Source: Acheta domesticus | Taxonomy: Eukaryota; Arthropoda; Insecta; Orthoptera; Gryllidae | Length of the DNA: 64,000 nt | Reading direction: 5' to 3' | NCBI GenBank assembly: GCA_031308135.1 | Contig: JAHLJT010009355.1 | Coordinates: forward strand, 9,535,074 to 9,599,073 | In this document: in pieces, positions 48,422-59,908 of the stretch | Layout of the letters: each line of letters opens with the position of its first letter | Position numbering within the stretch: position 1 is the stretch's first letter | Notes under the pieces: generated by a model | Told to the model about the DNA's origin: nothing | Database searches by the model: none | The model's input: only the letters and a program-made list of their open reading frames with translations | Program-made: the position numbers and the translations under genes

Positions 48422-48438
48422 ATGCAAATGTATATAAA
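48422..48438 (+). promoter_or_regulatory. Octamer joined to a TATA box
   Basis: ATGCAAAT (POU-factor octamer, 48422-48429) runs straight into GTATATAAAG (TATA box, about 48430-48438). The upstream sequence has E-box-like CAGATGG. This could be a core promoter of an alternative start or an enhancer transcript; no start-site evidence. Confidence 0.4.
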
Positions 48439-48667
48439 GCTGTCATACAGTTGTAGATTTTTGCGTCCGTAACGTTCGTCTGACTTTGTTTTTATTGAGC
48501 CGCTTTTTAACATGGAGCAGGCCCTAAACACAAGACGATCACCATGCGAAAAGATGACGCGAGCTCGGCCCCGAGGATTCAACATGTCTGCATCTTAAAT
48601 CAAAGCCGTCAATCGAGGGGGCCTTGGCTATAGCGCGCCCTATATATAGCTGACGCGTGCTGACGTG

Positions 48668-48681
48668 GTCTCCATGGCAAC
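48668..48681 (+). promoter_or_regulatory. RFX X-box consensus
   Basis: GTCTCCATGGCAAC fits the X-box RYYNYY-N(1-3)-RRNRAC at every position. TATATATAGC (48641-48650) and TGACGTGG (48661-48668) lie just upstream. RFX drives ciliary genes in sensory neurons, the cell type where Cut acts; functional linkage is inference. Confidence 0.45.
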
Positions 48682-48690
48682 TGCCTGGAG

Positions 48691-48691
48691 C

Positions 48692-48723
<32 letters not shown>
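48691..48723 (+). repeat. (CCG)11 tract
   Basis: Uninterrupted CCG/GCC repeat just 10 bp after the X-box-like site at 48668-48681. Confidence 0.95.
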
Positions 48724-49140
48724 TAAGAAAAAAAATCCCCGTGTCTTTCGTGTTAGTTTTCCGTAAAACTATAAATTAAAGAACGGTTGACGTTATATTT
48801 ATTTTTAATGTTTGTTTCTCGTCGACGCAAAGATTTTTAATCCAGCCCCCCTCCGGCGGGCCCCGTCCGCTAGTGAAGGCGTGTGTTTGTGTGTGGCTGT
48901 GGACATAAACCTGCGGTCTAATAAAACGCGCTTTAAAACGAACGTTTAACGACTGTATCTTGTATGATTGGCATATGTGAATATTCTAGCAGTCCGCCTG
49001 CTTCTCTGCTTTAATGTACGTTATATGAGCGACGGGTCGACGACGCACTGCCCCTTCAACCCCGCATTCCCGTCACTCGCTCCCCGCCACGCACCCTCAC
49101 GGCTAGGAGGTCCGTCTCACCCCTCCGGCTTCTAGGGTAA

Positions 49141-50115
49141 TTTTGATACGCCCTGTCCCAACTTATTGTACCCCCGTTACCACCCCAAATTGTTCAGTAT
49201 CGTACCTTACATTATCGACCTGTACTTTGCTTCATCATCCCTTACCCTTGGTATTGCTGAGACTGTGCTCGATCATAAGTCAGTCCCTGTTGATCTAACG
49301 TCATGGAGTTAAGTATTGTTATATTTTGCGTTGGATTTTTTTATTCAAAGATGCCTCTCAGAAAAGACCTTCGAGTGTTCATTGTCGTAATGAGAAAATT
49401 ATTTTAAACTTATTTTAATAAGAAAAAGAATGCGCTTTTTTGTTACATTATTCTTTGATCGCCCGTGTTTTGTTAACCAATTTAAATTATAAAAAAAATT
49501 CCATTATCTTTATAATCTACAACGACTTAACTGGTTTTACACAAGTTAACTTTTATGCCTCCGATAAAAACCCCATTGACAATTAATTTACTGTGGGATA
49601 TTTTTATGGATATCCACAATCAGTTAATGAAACTAACAACGAAAGTGAGGCTCATTGTATTCCACAAAAACTAGAATGGACGACGAAGCTTTCTCACATT
49701 CTCACAGCGTCGCTCTTAATCACCGGCTAACGACACAACGGATCGATTGCTTGTTGTTCTCATCACTACGACGCAACTCACTACAGCAGCTTGTCGGTTC
49801 GTGAATGAAGCTAAACATTGTACAACGTTTCGCGATAATTCTTGTGACCGAAGTCTGTTATGACCCGCATTAAACATTTTTACTTCCCGTATCCGCTGAA
49901 AAAAGATTCCTCTGCCACTGGGGCAGGCGTGCCGTGATGCCGACCGCAATATTTCGTCGTCGACGCAGCAAATAGACCTCGATTTCCACCCCCAGAGAGA
50001 ACTCGATTGAAAACGCTGTTCAGCTGTGGAGTTTAAATTTACCGAACCGCCGGTGAATAAACGTTCAGCGCGGGGGGAGTTGATTTGCTTTATAAATCGA
50101 ATGAATGGCCTTAAA
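49141..50115. other. AT-rich intron
   Basis: Nothing recognised until the duplicated motif at 50116. The minus frame 49716-50171 has no recognisable domain. Confidence 0.5.
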
Positions 50116-50151
50116 CGATATCGGAATATTGCCGCCGATATCGAAATATTG
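50116..50151 (+). promoter_or_regulatory. Duplicated 16-bp motif at 20-bp spacing
   Basis: CGATATCGGAATATTG (50116) and CGATATCGAAATATTG (50136) are two near-identical units 20 bp apart, about two helical turns. ATTGACG follows. The sequence sits in otherwise unique mid-GC DNA. Confidence 0.5.
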
Positions 50152-51960
50152 ATTGACGTCTCCCCCAGCACGCGTGCGGCGCGCCTGAGGCGGTCTTCGT
50201 GGTTTGTCGCCGCACGCGATCGCTAACCGCCACGCCCCCTCCCCTCGCTCACACACACACGCACGCACACGCACGCACGTCGCCTCACCAGGTGGCGAGT
50301 TGCTGCAGCCCGCGGCGCGAGAGGAAAGATGGACCGCTACTACTAATTCGGGCAATTTAAACACTTATATAACTTCCTACAATTCGGATGCGGTTTTTGT
50401 GTTAGAACATGTGTTCCTCTCTTCCTTCATAGATAGTTTTATCGCCACTTACCGTTAATACGTTCCGAGCGTCTTACACAGACTTACATTAATGTACTAC
50501 GACGCGCAATTGCTGTGTACTCCACGACGTGACCAGTTCTTTTAGGGTAATTTACCTCGCAACCAGTTCATGAAATACATTATAACATCCAAATTAAGAA
50601 CCTTCATCCTAATGTATTCCCAGCCATTAAACGAATTGCACTATTCATATCTTCTTCTTAAATTCCAATTCAACTATCCAAAGCAAAATTCTTGGCTTTT
50701 GAGGATTTATCATTTTGCATTTTCGCCAATTATTTGGCATGCCTATGATAGAAACACGTACATTGAAATAATTTACCAATATTTGTTTTCCCTCAAAGAT
50801 AACTCAGTCACAATACACCGTTGAAGTGGCAGAGGAAGAGGGCGGTGTCAAATGGTTTGAGTCGAAAGGGTGTAGAGGCAACCGCGAGTTACTCACTATT
50901 TGGATCGGCAGATTCGGCAGCGGATGTGTCTCTCCCCCGCAGTGTTTGTCGCGAAATAGTTTCATATTATGCAGTGTTCGGTCGCTCGCTTGCTCACTGG
51001 CTCGTTCACTCTCCAGAGCCGGGCCGTGTCACTCGCTCTAATTCCCCACCCTCTCCCTCTCTCTCCGTTCGCACCCTGCGATCTCACCCTCTCTTTCCCG
51101 CCCTCTCTCACTCTCACCGGCCGCACCGGCGTCGGCTACCCCCCCTCCCCCCGCTCCCCCCCTACCCGCGTCGACCTCCGCCCTCGCGCCAGCCCTATCA
51201 CTTCACCAACTACCAATAAACAGTTTCACACAGATAAACACGAGAGAGCGCTGGGGGGTGCACAATGGAATAGAAAACAATTTTCTGGGAACCGGAATTA
51301 ATTCCTGCGCTACGGCGTAGGCCATTGAGGTTATGAATGGAGGAGGAATCGCCTGGCGTGAAACAATAATTTCTGGGTTGACTTAACGGGTGGGTACGCA
51401 TAACGTTGTGTGTTTGTTCTTCGATGTGTTTGCCTCTATCTGCGACTCCGGGGCGAGGCCGGAGGCGGCGGGGGCGGGGCCAGGGAGTGGGGTGGGGGCG
51501 AGGTAGTGCGACCCGCTCCGTCGCTGCTCCTCGTAATCGCTTTGGGGGCTTCCTGCGAATATTTTCCTTCTTATTACCTCGCGACGGGGGGTAGAAAGAC
51601 GCGTCTAGATTTCGCCTGTAAATCGTCGTTGGAGGATTTAATTATGATTCAGTTAATTATGCAAAGACAGAAGTATTAGCTAGCTCACCTAGCCTTCTAT
51701 GAGATCTTGCTGCAGCTCCCGCCGCCCTTAATAAGGCAATTGAGATAAGACCGGTAGCAGGGGCCGGAGTTGCTCGCGGCAGATTACGTGCTCTGGCCGC
51801 CACCACCGTTGCGCCGTTTGCAGGGGGGGGCGTTGCGCTCGCGATGCGCGATTGTCACGAGGAATTCTCCGTCGCTCTCCTCTGTTTCCGACGGACACGC
51901 CGAAGATTCGACACACACATACTCGCGGTGCCTCGTAACCACAACCAGCCATTTTTTCTC
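50152..51960. other. Small GC islands alternating with AT-rich DNA
   Basis: Islands at 50165-50330 (with CACACACACACGCACGCACA), 50990-51200 (C/T-rich), 51430-51600 and 51700-51930. No gene. Confidence 0.52.
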
Positions 51961-53809
51961 ATGTTGAAAGCTCACTTGTGTTCACGAAATACAATAACCT
52001 AATTGAAAATGAAATATTTTCTTGCCACGAATACGGCGTTTTTCGCAATTACGAAATGACTCAGAATAAATGTTACAAACTTCTAGGGCAAGTACATGGG
52101 GCGAAAATGATCATTAACTGCCAATGAACATGTGGTGGAAATTTTCTTATAAAGAAGTTACACGTCAGTCATTTGCTCCTTAATTGATAGGCAACTCATT
52201 ATCCAGTGATTTGTTTTACCTGCCGAACATTGTGCTTCGTAGATTACCGAACAATTGTGGACAAATGGCACACATATCACTTATTTAAAATTTCCCACCG
52301 CAAGTTCGTGGGCAAAAGCTTATCATTTCGACCCCTCATATGCTCTAGAAGATTGTAATATTTATTCAAAGAATTCTGTATACCTTAGATGTTTTGAGAC
52401 CGTGACGATTCAACAGACATCCTGAAATTTACACACAGTTATATTTTTTTAAATATGCAAATTAAAATCTCAGAAAATTAATTATTTGGTAATTCAGAGG
52501 TAAAAACAAATCATGGACTTTATATCTTTATCTGAAATAATTCATACCAACCACAACCATTCTGTGTATTTACCCCAACAATTTAAGCAGTGATATACAA
52601 GCTCAGGCAATTCCTCCCATTTCTGAACCTTAACTTCGACACCTGCCTTCCAGGACTAACCCTCCCCAACTGCAGTCAATTCCAACGGCAGGTTGCTCAA
52701 CGCAATCGCTGAAAATCCTCAGCTTCGTTCGCTCCCGCCTCCAATGATAGCGGGTGAAAGCGGAGTTTCCCAACAAGCAAGTCGTTGCATCGATTGTCGT
52801 ACACTACGTATGCCTTGGTAATTTTCGTCGGCGGTGGCTGGCTATCAGATAGAACAAAATAATTGGCAGCGCTTTACGAGTGTTATCTCTCGCGGCATCT
52901 AAAGTGTTTCGAGTGCAGAGAGGTTCGTTCGAGTCGATGCGGCGTGCGCTGCGCTTCTGTTCGCCATCGGGTAGTGTGCGCCTCCGCCGCTAGTCGATGG
53001 CGGAGTTTGCTGCGATTGCTCTGGGGAGAGACTTACGATACCTTGGGCGAGGTATAGCGGCTAATGAGCTGCACATTTTTTGAACCGGAAGAGTCTTTCT
53101 CGTTTAGTTCTGCGACTTATCAACTTAGTAGTAACGGCGAATGATCAAACACGTGAAAAAAAAATGTTCTGAAAGTGTACAGAATGAAAATTGCGTGTTC
53201 GCGTTGTAATTAGGTTTGAAAAAAATTCAAAACGAGATGTGCTATTTATCTGAAATTTTTTGTAGTTTCGTGTAAGCTGAAAGTACTAAATGAACTTTAC
53301 GAACAAAATTCTAGATGAATGATTGTTAAACATGTGCAGTGTTTTCCCAGAAAATGGTGATATTTTTACGGAGAAAGGAAAAACGTCGTGAAAGAACAGT
53401 TGCGAGAACTGCACTTATCAGCACTTGTTGAAGACTGACTTTAACAATTATTTGTTTTGCAGATAGCAGCAAGAGTCTTCTTTGCAAATCATAAATATGG
53501 GCGTTAGGAGGTGGAAGTGACTAATGTATCTAAAATGGAAGATACGTAGGTTGGCGCTTCATAGTTATCGTTGGAGTGACAAAAATATACGTAGAAGAAT
53601 AGTGACACAAGATGACAAAAGGTTCGCTTCCACGAGCAATTAAAGACCGCGTACATCATAAATCCACGAAGTCTCATGGATGAAGTTTTCCGTGTACTAT
53701 TTCAAGTTCCAAATCATCAGCTACGAGGTTTTCCTGTAATCCGTTTATCTCTTACGTCCCTACACAAAAGAGACCTTTCGACGGAGTAAAGCGCTGTAAC
53801 ACCCGCCAT
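51961..53809. other. AT-rich intron
   Basis: Mid-GC patch at 52860-53060 and an acceptor-like TTTGTTTTGCAG ending at 53461. Nothing else recognised. Confidence 0.52.
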
Positions 53810-54350
53810 TTCCTGCCCGGCGCTCCTCACCCGGTAGAGGGTTATGCAAAGCGAAAGGCCAGCCGCAGCGCTACACCGATCGGAAGGTCTTGTGCAGGTG
53901 CTATTAGGGCCATTGCGCAGCCTCGCGCCGTCACGCACGCGGCGTCTCTTCCCTGGCGCAGGCGCCGTGCGTGTGCGCGTGTGTGAGGCCGAGAGCGCAC
54001 GCGCGTGTGTGTGTGTGATTTTGTACTCGGTTCCTCTCTTCTCAAGAACATTGAAGTCTTATTGAGGGTAACAGGAAACAACCGACATAAATTCTGTGTC
54101 TTTTTATTCGTGCCTTCTGGTTTATTTTCCTCCCTTTTTCCCGTTCCGTCTCTGTCGTCGGCGTTCGGCCGAGATTTCCGAAAGCCATATAACCCGCGGG
54201 AGAACACGGGGGGCTCTTGCCACGCGGCGGCGGCCGTGGAGGGGGCGAAGGGGGGGCGGGGGGGCGGGGGCGTCGGCGTGCCCCGCGGAAGGTCATGACA
54301 CGTGTTGGTAGGTCGCGTCTCACGGACGCGTGTAAGATTAGCACGTGAGC
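53810..54350. other. GC island 34
   Basis: GCGTGTGTGAGGCC and GCGCGTGTGTGTGTGTG (TG)n near 53970-54017, then a G-rich run at 54236-54270. No coding evidence. Confidence 0.55.
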
Positions 54351-55427
54351 GAAGTACGAGCTTGTTCCAAGGTTCGCGTGACGAAAATGGCAATTGTCTG
54401 AATAGTTATGCAGTCACGGAATATCAGAAAGAAAGCCGCTGTGGTTAAATTTAATGTTACGAAAAATATCTCCCAACATAATTATTTTGAATATTATAAT
54501 TTACGAATTACAATATTAACAGTAATTCTTGTGAGCAGGGCCAGTCAAACCGTGTTTTCAAATAATGAGTTAATTAGTTCATCATTCTTAACTCCAGTAG
54601 ATAATCTTTAAGATGTGTTACTTCGTAACGGTTCTCATTGTGGTTATACCAAACCACAAATGGTTGCGAAAGCAACTTGAACGCCTTCCAGGAGCGCTGG
54701 GCGGGGTGCGCAGGCTGAAATCGCGTGAAGAACCCGATCGTCGATCCCCCGCCTCGCAATCACGATCGTCGCCGCCGCGCTGCGCCGCGCCGCGCATCGC
54801 ATCCTGTATTTTTGCCGCTCGCGCGGCTACATCCCAGCGGCGCGTCTTCGGCGGCGTCGTTCCCAATCGTAAATCGGCACTAAACGCGTAAAAGCAGCGC
54901 GGGGCCTTGTAATTGACCAGTCGGGCTCTTGTTATGAGTTCCATAAAATTTCCGAAGCTCTCCTCGGGCGGGGCGGAAAGGAGAGGGGGGGGGAATCTGG
55001 AAAAGGGCGGGGACGTCCGAGATGCTACGAGGTTGAACGAGTGCTGAAAGGATTCGGTGTGGAGAACGTGGTGTTCTTGAAAGAAACGATGAGGGTTTGC
55101 GCCATATCCATGAAACTGGAGAAGGTGCTGGGGAGATGCAAGACGTTGGGAGCGAAGAGGGATCGAGTATGGCCAGTGACCTTTCAGGTCAGAGAGGCAA
55201 AGGAAAGTAAACATAGGAAATAATTGTAATGTAATAATGTAATGAATGAGGAATGGTCAAGATAGGGCACGGAAGATGGAATATGTGGATGAATGGGAGG
55301 GTGGATTGAGGAAGAAAGCTGGAAGAACGAAAGGGAAATGCCAGGAGAGTGGGGTGTGGTGGAGTATTGTGAAGCGAGGTCTTGCTGGGCAGGGAGGCGT
55401 GGTACCGAGGGGAAGCGCCATAGAACG
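54351..55427. other. AT-rich intron, small GC island 54690-55020
   Basis: No gene; the minus frame 54618-55214 has no recognisable domain. Confidence 0.5.
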
Positions 55428-55431
55428 TATA

Positions 55432-55600
55432 CTGCGATTTTCGTCACTTTGTCCCTGACAGGAATCAGCTGTTCACGGTTTCATCCAATCGGGAGCTTGA
55501 ACGTCACCATAGTGGCGTCACTGTCACGAAATAAAACCTCCCGATTGGATGGCAGCAAAACAGCTGATTCCTGTCAGGGACAAAGTTACGAAAATCGCAG
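55432..55600. mobile_element. Foldback MITE, copy 2 (best preserved)
   Basis: This is a near-perfect palindromic element of 169 bp. Both ends begin CTGCGATTTTCGT and continue into ACTTTGTCCCTGACAGGAATC and CAGCTGTT, followed further in by CCAATCGGGAG on both arms, so the inverted repeats exceed 50 bp with few mismatches. It is flanked by TATA on both sides (55428-55431, 55601-55604). Its termini match copies 1 and 3 but its interior does not, so it is a different subfamily with shared ends. No coding capacity. Mariner-like TA insertion is possible but unproven. Confidence 0.85.
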
Positions 55601-55604
55601 TATA

Positions 55605-56187
55605 GTGGCGCAGGGCCGAGCTCGCCAGCGCCATTCGAAGCGATCTCAACCTCCGAAACCCGCGAACCCGTCCTAGAGGGGCCAGCAGCAGCGGGGGGGG
55701 GCGAGCGAGGATCACAAGCCCCACGTCCTCTGGCGGCTTTTTGCCGCGCGGGCGAACAAGGCGCCTTCACAGCCGCGTGATGTACGGCCGGCCCGCCCGC
55801 CGGCCCGCCCGCCTGGCGCCCGGGGCGGTTTCGGACGCCGTCACTGGGATTGACGGCCTATGAATGAAGGAGCGGCTCCCAAGAGAGCTCGTGCGGCCGC
55901 GACCACGCGCGGGCGGGGAGGCTTCCCGCGCAGGAACTGAAGATCTCCGGAGATCAGATCGCCATGGCTGAAACGGAAAAAAAAAGAATGAAAGAATGCT
56001 CGGGTGATAATTGATAAGGGACAGCTACACTCGACTTAAATGTCCGCTCATTCTGCTTTTCTTTCTCTTGCGACCTCTTACGTGTATTTAGTTTACTTTG
56101 CCCTCCACCTCTCTCTAGAATCACTTTATATTTTTGATTAGTTTTTCCTTTTCTTCCTGTCCCTTTGTAATGACATATTTTTTTTAT
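55605..56187. other. GC island 35 between foldback copies 2 and 3
   Basis: CpG-rich 55605-55950 with GGCCGGCCCGCCCGCCGGCC, then AT-rich. Confidence 0.58.
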
Positions 56188-56191
56188 CTAT

Positions 56192-56395
56192 ACTGCGATT
56201 TTTTTTTTGCCTCTCGAACCGTCTTCACGATGGAATATGTCACGGCATTTCGCGTCTTTCTCAGTCGTGCCAGCAGACACGCCATGATCGTGATCAAGCA
56301 GTGCTTGCGATCATGCGATTTCTAGCGGCACAACCGAGAAATGCCGTTCCATCGTGGCCATAGGGGCGTGAGAGGCAGAATTAGAAAAATCGCAT
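56192..56395. mobile_element. Foldback MITE, copy 3
   Basis: The left end is CTGCGATTTTTTTTTT, and the right end in reverse complement is ATGCGATTTTTCTAATTC. TATA flanks both sides (56188-56191, 56396-56399). The interior shares GATGGAATATGTCACGG, TCAGTCGTGCC and ATCAAGCAGTGCTTG with copy 1 at 12111-12324. It lies about 590 bp from copy 2. Confidence 0.8.
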
Positions 56396-56399
56396 TATA

Positions 56400-57599
56400 A
56401 CCTTCTTATATCCAAAAACACTGTATCCGCATATTGTTACACATGAAGTTCATATTAGTTGTCCACTTAAAGAATCGTTACATAAGCCATGCAGAATAGC
56501 GCGTAATTTGTCGAGGCATCTCGTAACTTGTGAAATTGTAGGAGCTCTCCTCGACGCGTGACGCGGTCCACCTGCGCCGAGCAGGGCCCGTGCGTCGCGC
56601 TCGCCGACCGTGGTGAGCAGAATCCGGAATCAACAGCGCACAATGTTTGAGTAATTCAAAATTATGATGTCATTCAAAAGAATCGTGACTCGTGGATGAG
56701 GTGGATGAAGACTTAAAAGTTTCAACTCGTTGTCATGTACGATTACTTCTGACGGTTTAAGATCAGCTCTGCATTAAAAGAACATGTTAAACCCACGTAC
56801 TTGCCAAAAAAAGAAAAAAAAAAGAGAGAGAGAAGAGACGTTGTTCGTACCACGAACGAAACAGGGCTGTTTTCCATGGGAACGCGAGGCGAGTCGTTCG
56901 TATAGATTACGGATTCAAATCTCTCGGTTCGCGAGACGGCTGGCGAGCCGTTCCTGGGCAATCGCGAGCGGCGCGGCGGGCGGGGTCTCGGTGGCGCCTC
57001 CTCGAGCCGGCGAACGAGGCCGTTAGGCGAGGGCGGCGGGGGCGCGGCGCGCTGAGCCGGGACAATTCCGTTAAGTATCAATCGGCGCCGCGCAGCTGCC
57101 GGAGGGGGCGGCGCCGGCGCCGGCGGTGACGATCGCGTTCCGCACGCCCTTCCTGCCGGCTACCTGCCACTCCACGCCCCTCCCACAGGCTACCTCCACC
57201 TTCACAGGTCTTACGTGCACTTGTCGGAGGCAGATCGTTCCATATGCGTCGTCTTTGCTCTAAGAAGCACATTGTTCGGCATCAACCGGCATTGAATTGC
57301 CGTAAGGTCATTACAAGTAATTACTAAATCAGTGTTCAAAAAGTTCCCCACTTCATGAATTCTTCGCCTGTTTTCTGTCATTTCTTGTCATTATTTCTGC
57401 ACTTGAACATAATGTTGTCCTTTAATATTTTATTATCAATTGAAACATACATTGTATTAATATTCTTTTATCTATAATTTTCCAACAACTCATCGATTCG
57501 GAAGTTTATGTTCGTTTCAACATACAACTCGCACCACAAAATTGGTTCTTCCTCACTTTTCTCTCTTCCCATTTCTAATTTGTTCCGAGCCCTGCGTCC
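56400..57599. other. AT-rich intron with GC/CpG island 56550-57200
   Basis: Purine tract at 56807-56838. CpG-rich 56940-57150 includes GGCGCCGGCGCCGGCG. No coding evidence. Confidence 0.55.
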
Positions 57600-58330
57600 T
57601 CACCTCTTCCCCAGGTGTCACTCAGCCCGCCCTGATCCACCTCGCCGCCTCCGTCTCGCTCCCCTTGCAGCCCGCGCCAGCGCTCGGCGACAGCCCCGTC
57701 TTTGCGCGCGACGCGAGGCGGGGCGAGGCGACGCGTCGCAGAGCAGCGCAGCCCACCCCCAACCCCAGTTCTCAGCCCTCAGCCAAGCCTTTCGCCCCGC
57801 GTGTATGCTTATCCCGTTACGAGTCCTCAATACCATTCCGGCAAACAGGCAGGCTCACGGAAAGGCCTTCCATATCTGCGATCGCCCGGCGGGGGCGGGG
57901 CCGGGGGCGGGGTGGGGGCGCGGGGACTGAGCGACGCGCCACCGCTGCTCCGTTCCCTCCGTCCTAACTGGCTTTAGCGCGTCCTAAGCAGCAAATGGGT
58001 AGGACTAAGGATTACGGCGTCGACTCGTATTATCTTGCAGGGCCAAACGTTTCGAATTCAGCAGTTGTCTCGCTCGGGCCCCGCGCACGCCGCCGCCACC
58101 GCCGCCGCCAGTCGTCTCGGTTTCTCTTGGGCTGTTCGGCGCTCCTTGCCGTCTTCCCTCCCCCTCTTCCCCCCTCCCCCCGCTTCTTTCCCGCGTGCGC
58201 GGATGGCGACGCGCGTATCTCTGTGAGTCTCCTTTACGACCCGCCTATCTGCCGCGCATGCGGTGGCGCGCGCGATCTCACTGCAGGCGTTTATTGCGCG
58301 CCGGCGAAGAGCGTTTTTCCTGTTTGGGGC
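57600..58330. other. GC/CpG island 37
   Basis: CpG-rich; acceptor-like CTTCCCCAG at 57606-57614 and TATCTTGCAG at 58031-58040. The 212-codon + frame 57995-58633 is Arg/Pro-rich early and unrecognised later. No Cut homology. Confidence 0.55.
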
Positions 58331-59670
58331 TTTTTTGAGGCGTTTTGGAATTTGCGCGATGAACGTATGCTAACGAAGAAAGTTGCAGGGCGCCTTTGGG
58401 TGCGTATCACGTTCGTTCGTGTAGATGAGTTTTATAGGCTTGCGCTAAGCTACTGGAACTGTTACAACGTTTTCCTGGAATTTGTATGTAAAGTCTACGA
58501 AGAACGGTTTACGCTGAGGGATCACCGCAACCTGAGCAGGCACAACAAAACTTATTTGCTTTATCCTCTTCCCGAGAAACATATTCCTCCACCGTTCTCC
58601 CCACGCTCTTCCTACTCTCTTCTGGTGTGTTAGGCAAGAGGTGTATATACGCCATCTCTTCCGACTCTGTATATTTGGATTGAGAATTTGTGTATACGAA
58701 GGAAGCTATTGCTGCGAGCTCATAACATATCCTGCCGTGAACGTGTTTTCTAACATAGCATGTCGATCTGCTCCTGTTACGCAAGACGCGCCACTTGGTT
58801 GGTTGTTCCGCAGCCGCGAAGTGGATTGCATGAATGCTTTACCATGAAGTGGCGTGGTTCAATGCGTGTCGAAATTGCATGCGCTTGGAAATTGAGTTCT
58901 GGGATGTGCTCTACATTATACATACAGGCTGACGTTGTACGTCAGACGGAGAAATTAAAGTTCGTTCGATGTTTGATCGCCGTCGAGTACTTCGCTTGTT
59001 TTCGATCTTAATTAAATTCGTTACCCAACGTTTTCAATAAATGGCAGATCATAGGTGCTCGGCTCTTTATTAAAATTTGGCTCAGTTTTGCAAAATTTCC
59101 TCCCATCAAATGAGTTTGTATATTTTCTTGACATAAAATGATCACATCAGTTTGTTTGCTCTGCTATTGAACAATAGTTGGACCCATGCCCAAAACCTAT
59201 TAGCAATTGGGTCATTAATTTTTGTCTGGATAAAAATACTTAGATCTGAAAGTTAGATCATAAACATTTTTTTCTTTATCCTAATTGCAACATTTATTTG
59301 AAATTAATCTCAAACTAAGTTGTGAATGCATCATGCTGGTCAGTAAGGAAAAATAGAAGTCGATTATCATCTATCCTGCCGTTAGTACATTCTTTACAAG
59401 TGAAAGTAGATCACATCCCCGAATTTGAAACCTCTTCTTTCCTCTAAACTTGGTGAAGTGTGTGATTTGAATATGTATAATTTTATTTGAATTAGTGATG
59501 GACAATTTTACGCACTCCTGCGGAGCTAATAGATTCTTTATCAAATTCTTATGGAAATATCTATAAAACTGTCAGAGTGAACGTGTTGGTCATGTCGTGT
59601 ATGTGTGCAATAGATCCTCCATCACTAATTTGAGGTTAAGTGCGCTGCGGAGTCCAAAATGGCGGCTGCT
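58331..59670. other. AT-rich intron immediately upstream of the exon
   Basis: Nothing recognised. Confidence 0.55.
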
Positions 59671-59701
59671 CTGACGCAACAATGTGTGTGTTGGCTTGCA
59701 G
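59671..59701 (+). other. 3' splice site of the cut exon
   Basis: CTGAC at 59671-59675 could be a branch point. A short GT-rich rather than C/T-rich tract follows, and the site ends in TTGCAG. The next codon is CGA, the Arg that opens the conserved RATLAEKE block. The tract is weak for an intron this long. Confidence 0.75.
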
Positions 59702-59902
59702 CGAGCGACCCTGGCGGAGAAGGAGGTGAGCGCGCTGAAGGAGCAGCTCGCGTCCGCCAACCAGAGCCTGCACCTGCCCGTCGGTGAAGCCGGCGCCAAG
59801 GGCAAGCCTGGCGGCGGTGAAGACGGCGGCGGCGGCGGCGTGGAGCACGTGGTGGGCCGCGCCGCGGGCCTCGAGATGGAGCTCGCCGCCAAGGAGAAGG
59901 AG
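59702..59902 (+). CDS. ct: Internal coding exon of homeobox transcription factor Cut (CUX family)
   Basis: Cut/CUX proteins are nuclear DNA-binding factors with an N-terminal coiled coil, three CUT repeats and a homeodomain; in insects they specify external sensory organs, wing margin and other fates. This exon encodes only 67 residues of the N-terminal part. Residues 1-16 read RATLAEKEVSALKEQL, nearly the Drosophila Cut sequence that follows its first coding exon. Residues 13-23 (KEQLASANQSL) and 60-67 (ELAAKEKE) resemble CUX1. Between them lies a Gly-rich linker (about residues 37-46), probably lineage-specific. Acceptor TTGGCTTGCAG ends at 59701 and donor GTAGGC starts at 59903. The length is 67 codons, phase 0 at both ends. 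The reading frame is also open just upstream, but that stretch is intronic by homology. CUT repeats and homeodomain are not in the window. Gene assignment is firm; exact exon number is unknown. Confidence 0.9.
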
Positions 59903-59908
59903 GTAGGC
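59903..59908 (+). other. 5' splice site of the cut exon
   Basis: GTAGGC follows AAGGAG. Drosophila Cut and CUX1 continue with an Ile-containing coiled coil after the matching KDKE/KERE, whereas this frame continues with GAHLQYFYS and loses homology. That places the junction here. Confidence 0.75.

Larger units (their letters stand above)
48380..49140. other. Motif-rich block with small GC islands
   Basis: Octamer/TATA, TATATATAGC, X-box and (CCG)11 within 350 bp, then a second GC patch at 49020-49140. Long runs of non-repetitive mid-GC sequence suggest constraint; no reading frame of note. Confidence 0.45.
1..59701 (+). other. ct: Upstream intron of cut (window part)
   Basis: No sequence before the exon matches a Cut coding segment. 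The expected preceding exon, which in Drosophila ends in an aromatic-rich FWQQ-type motif, was not found. The whole stretch is therefore read as intron, or possibly intron plus upstream region if an alternative first exon lies inside. Reading frames here either sit in GC islands and simple repeats, with Pro/Arg/Ala/Gly-rich products on both strands, or are short AT-rich chance frames. Confidence 0.7.
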
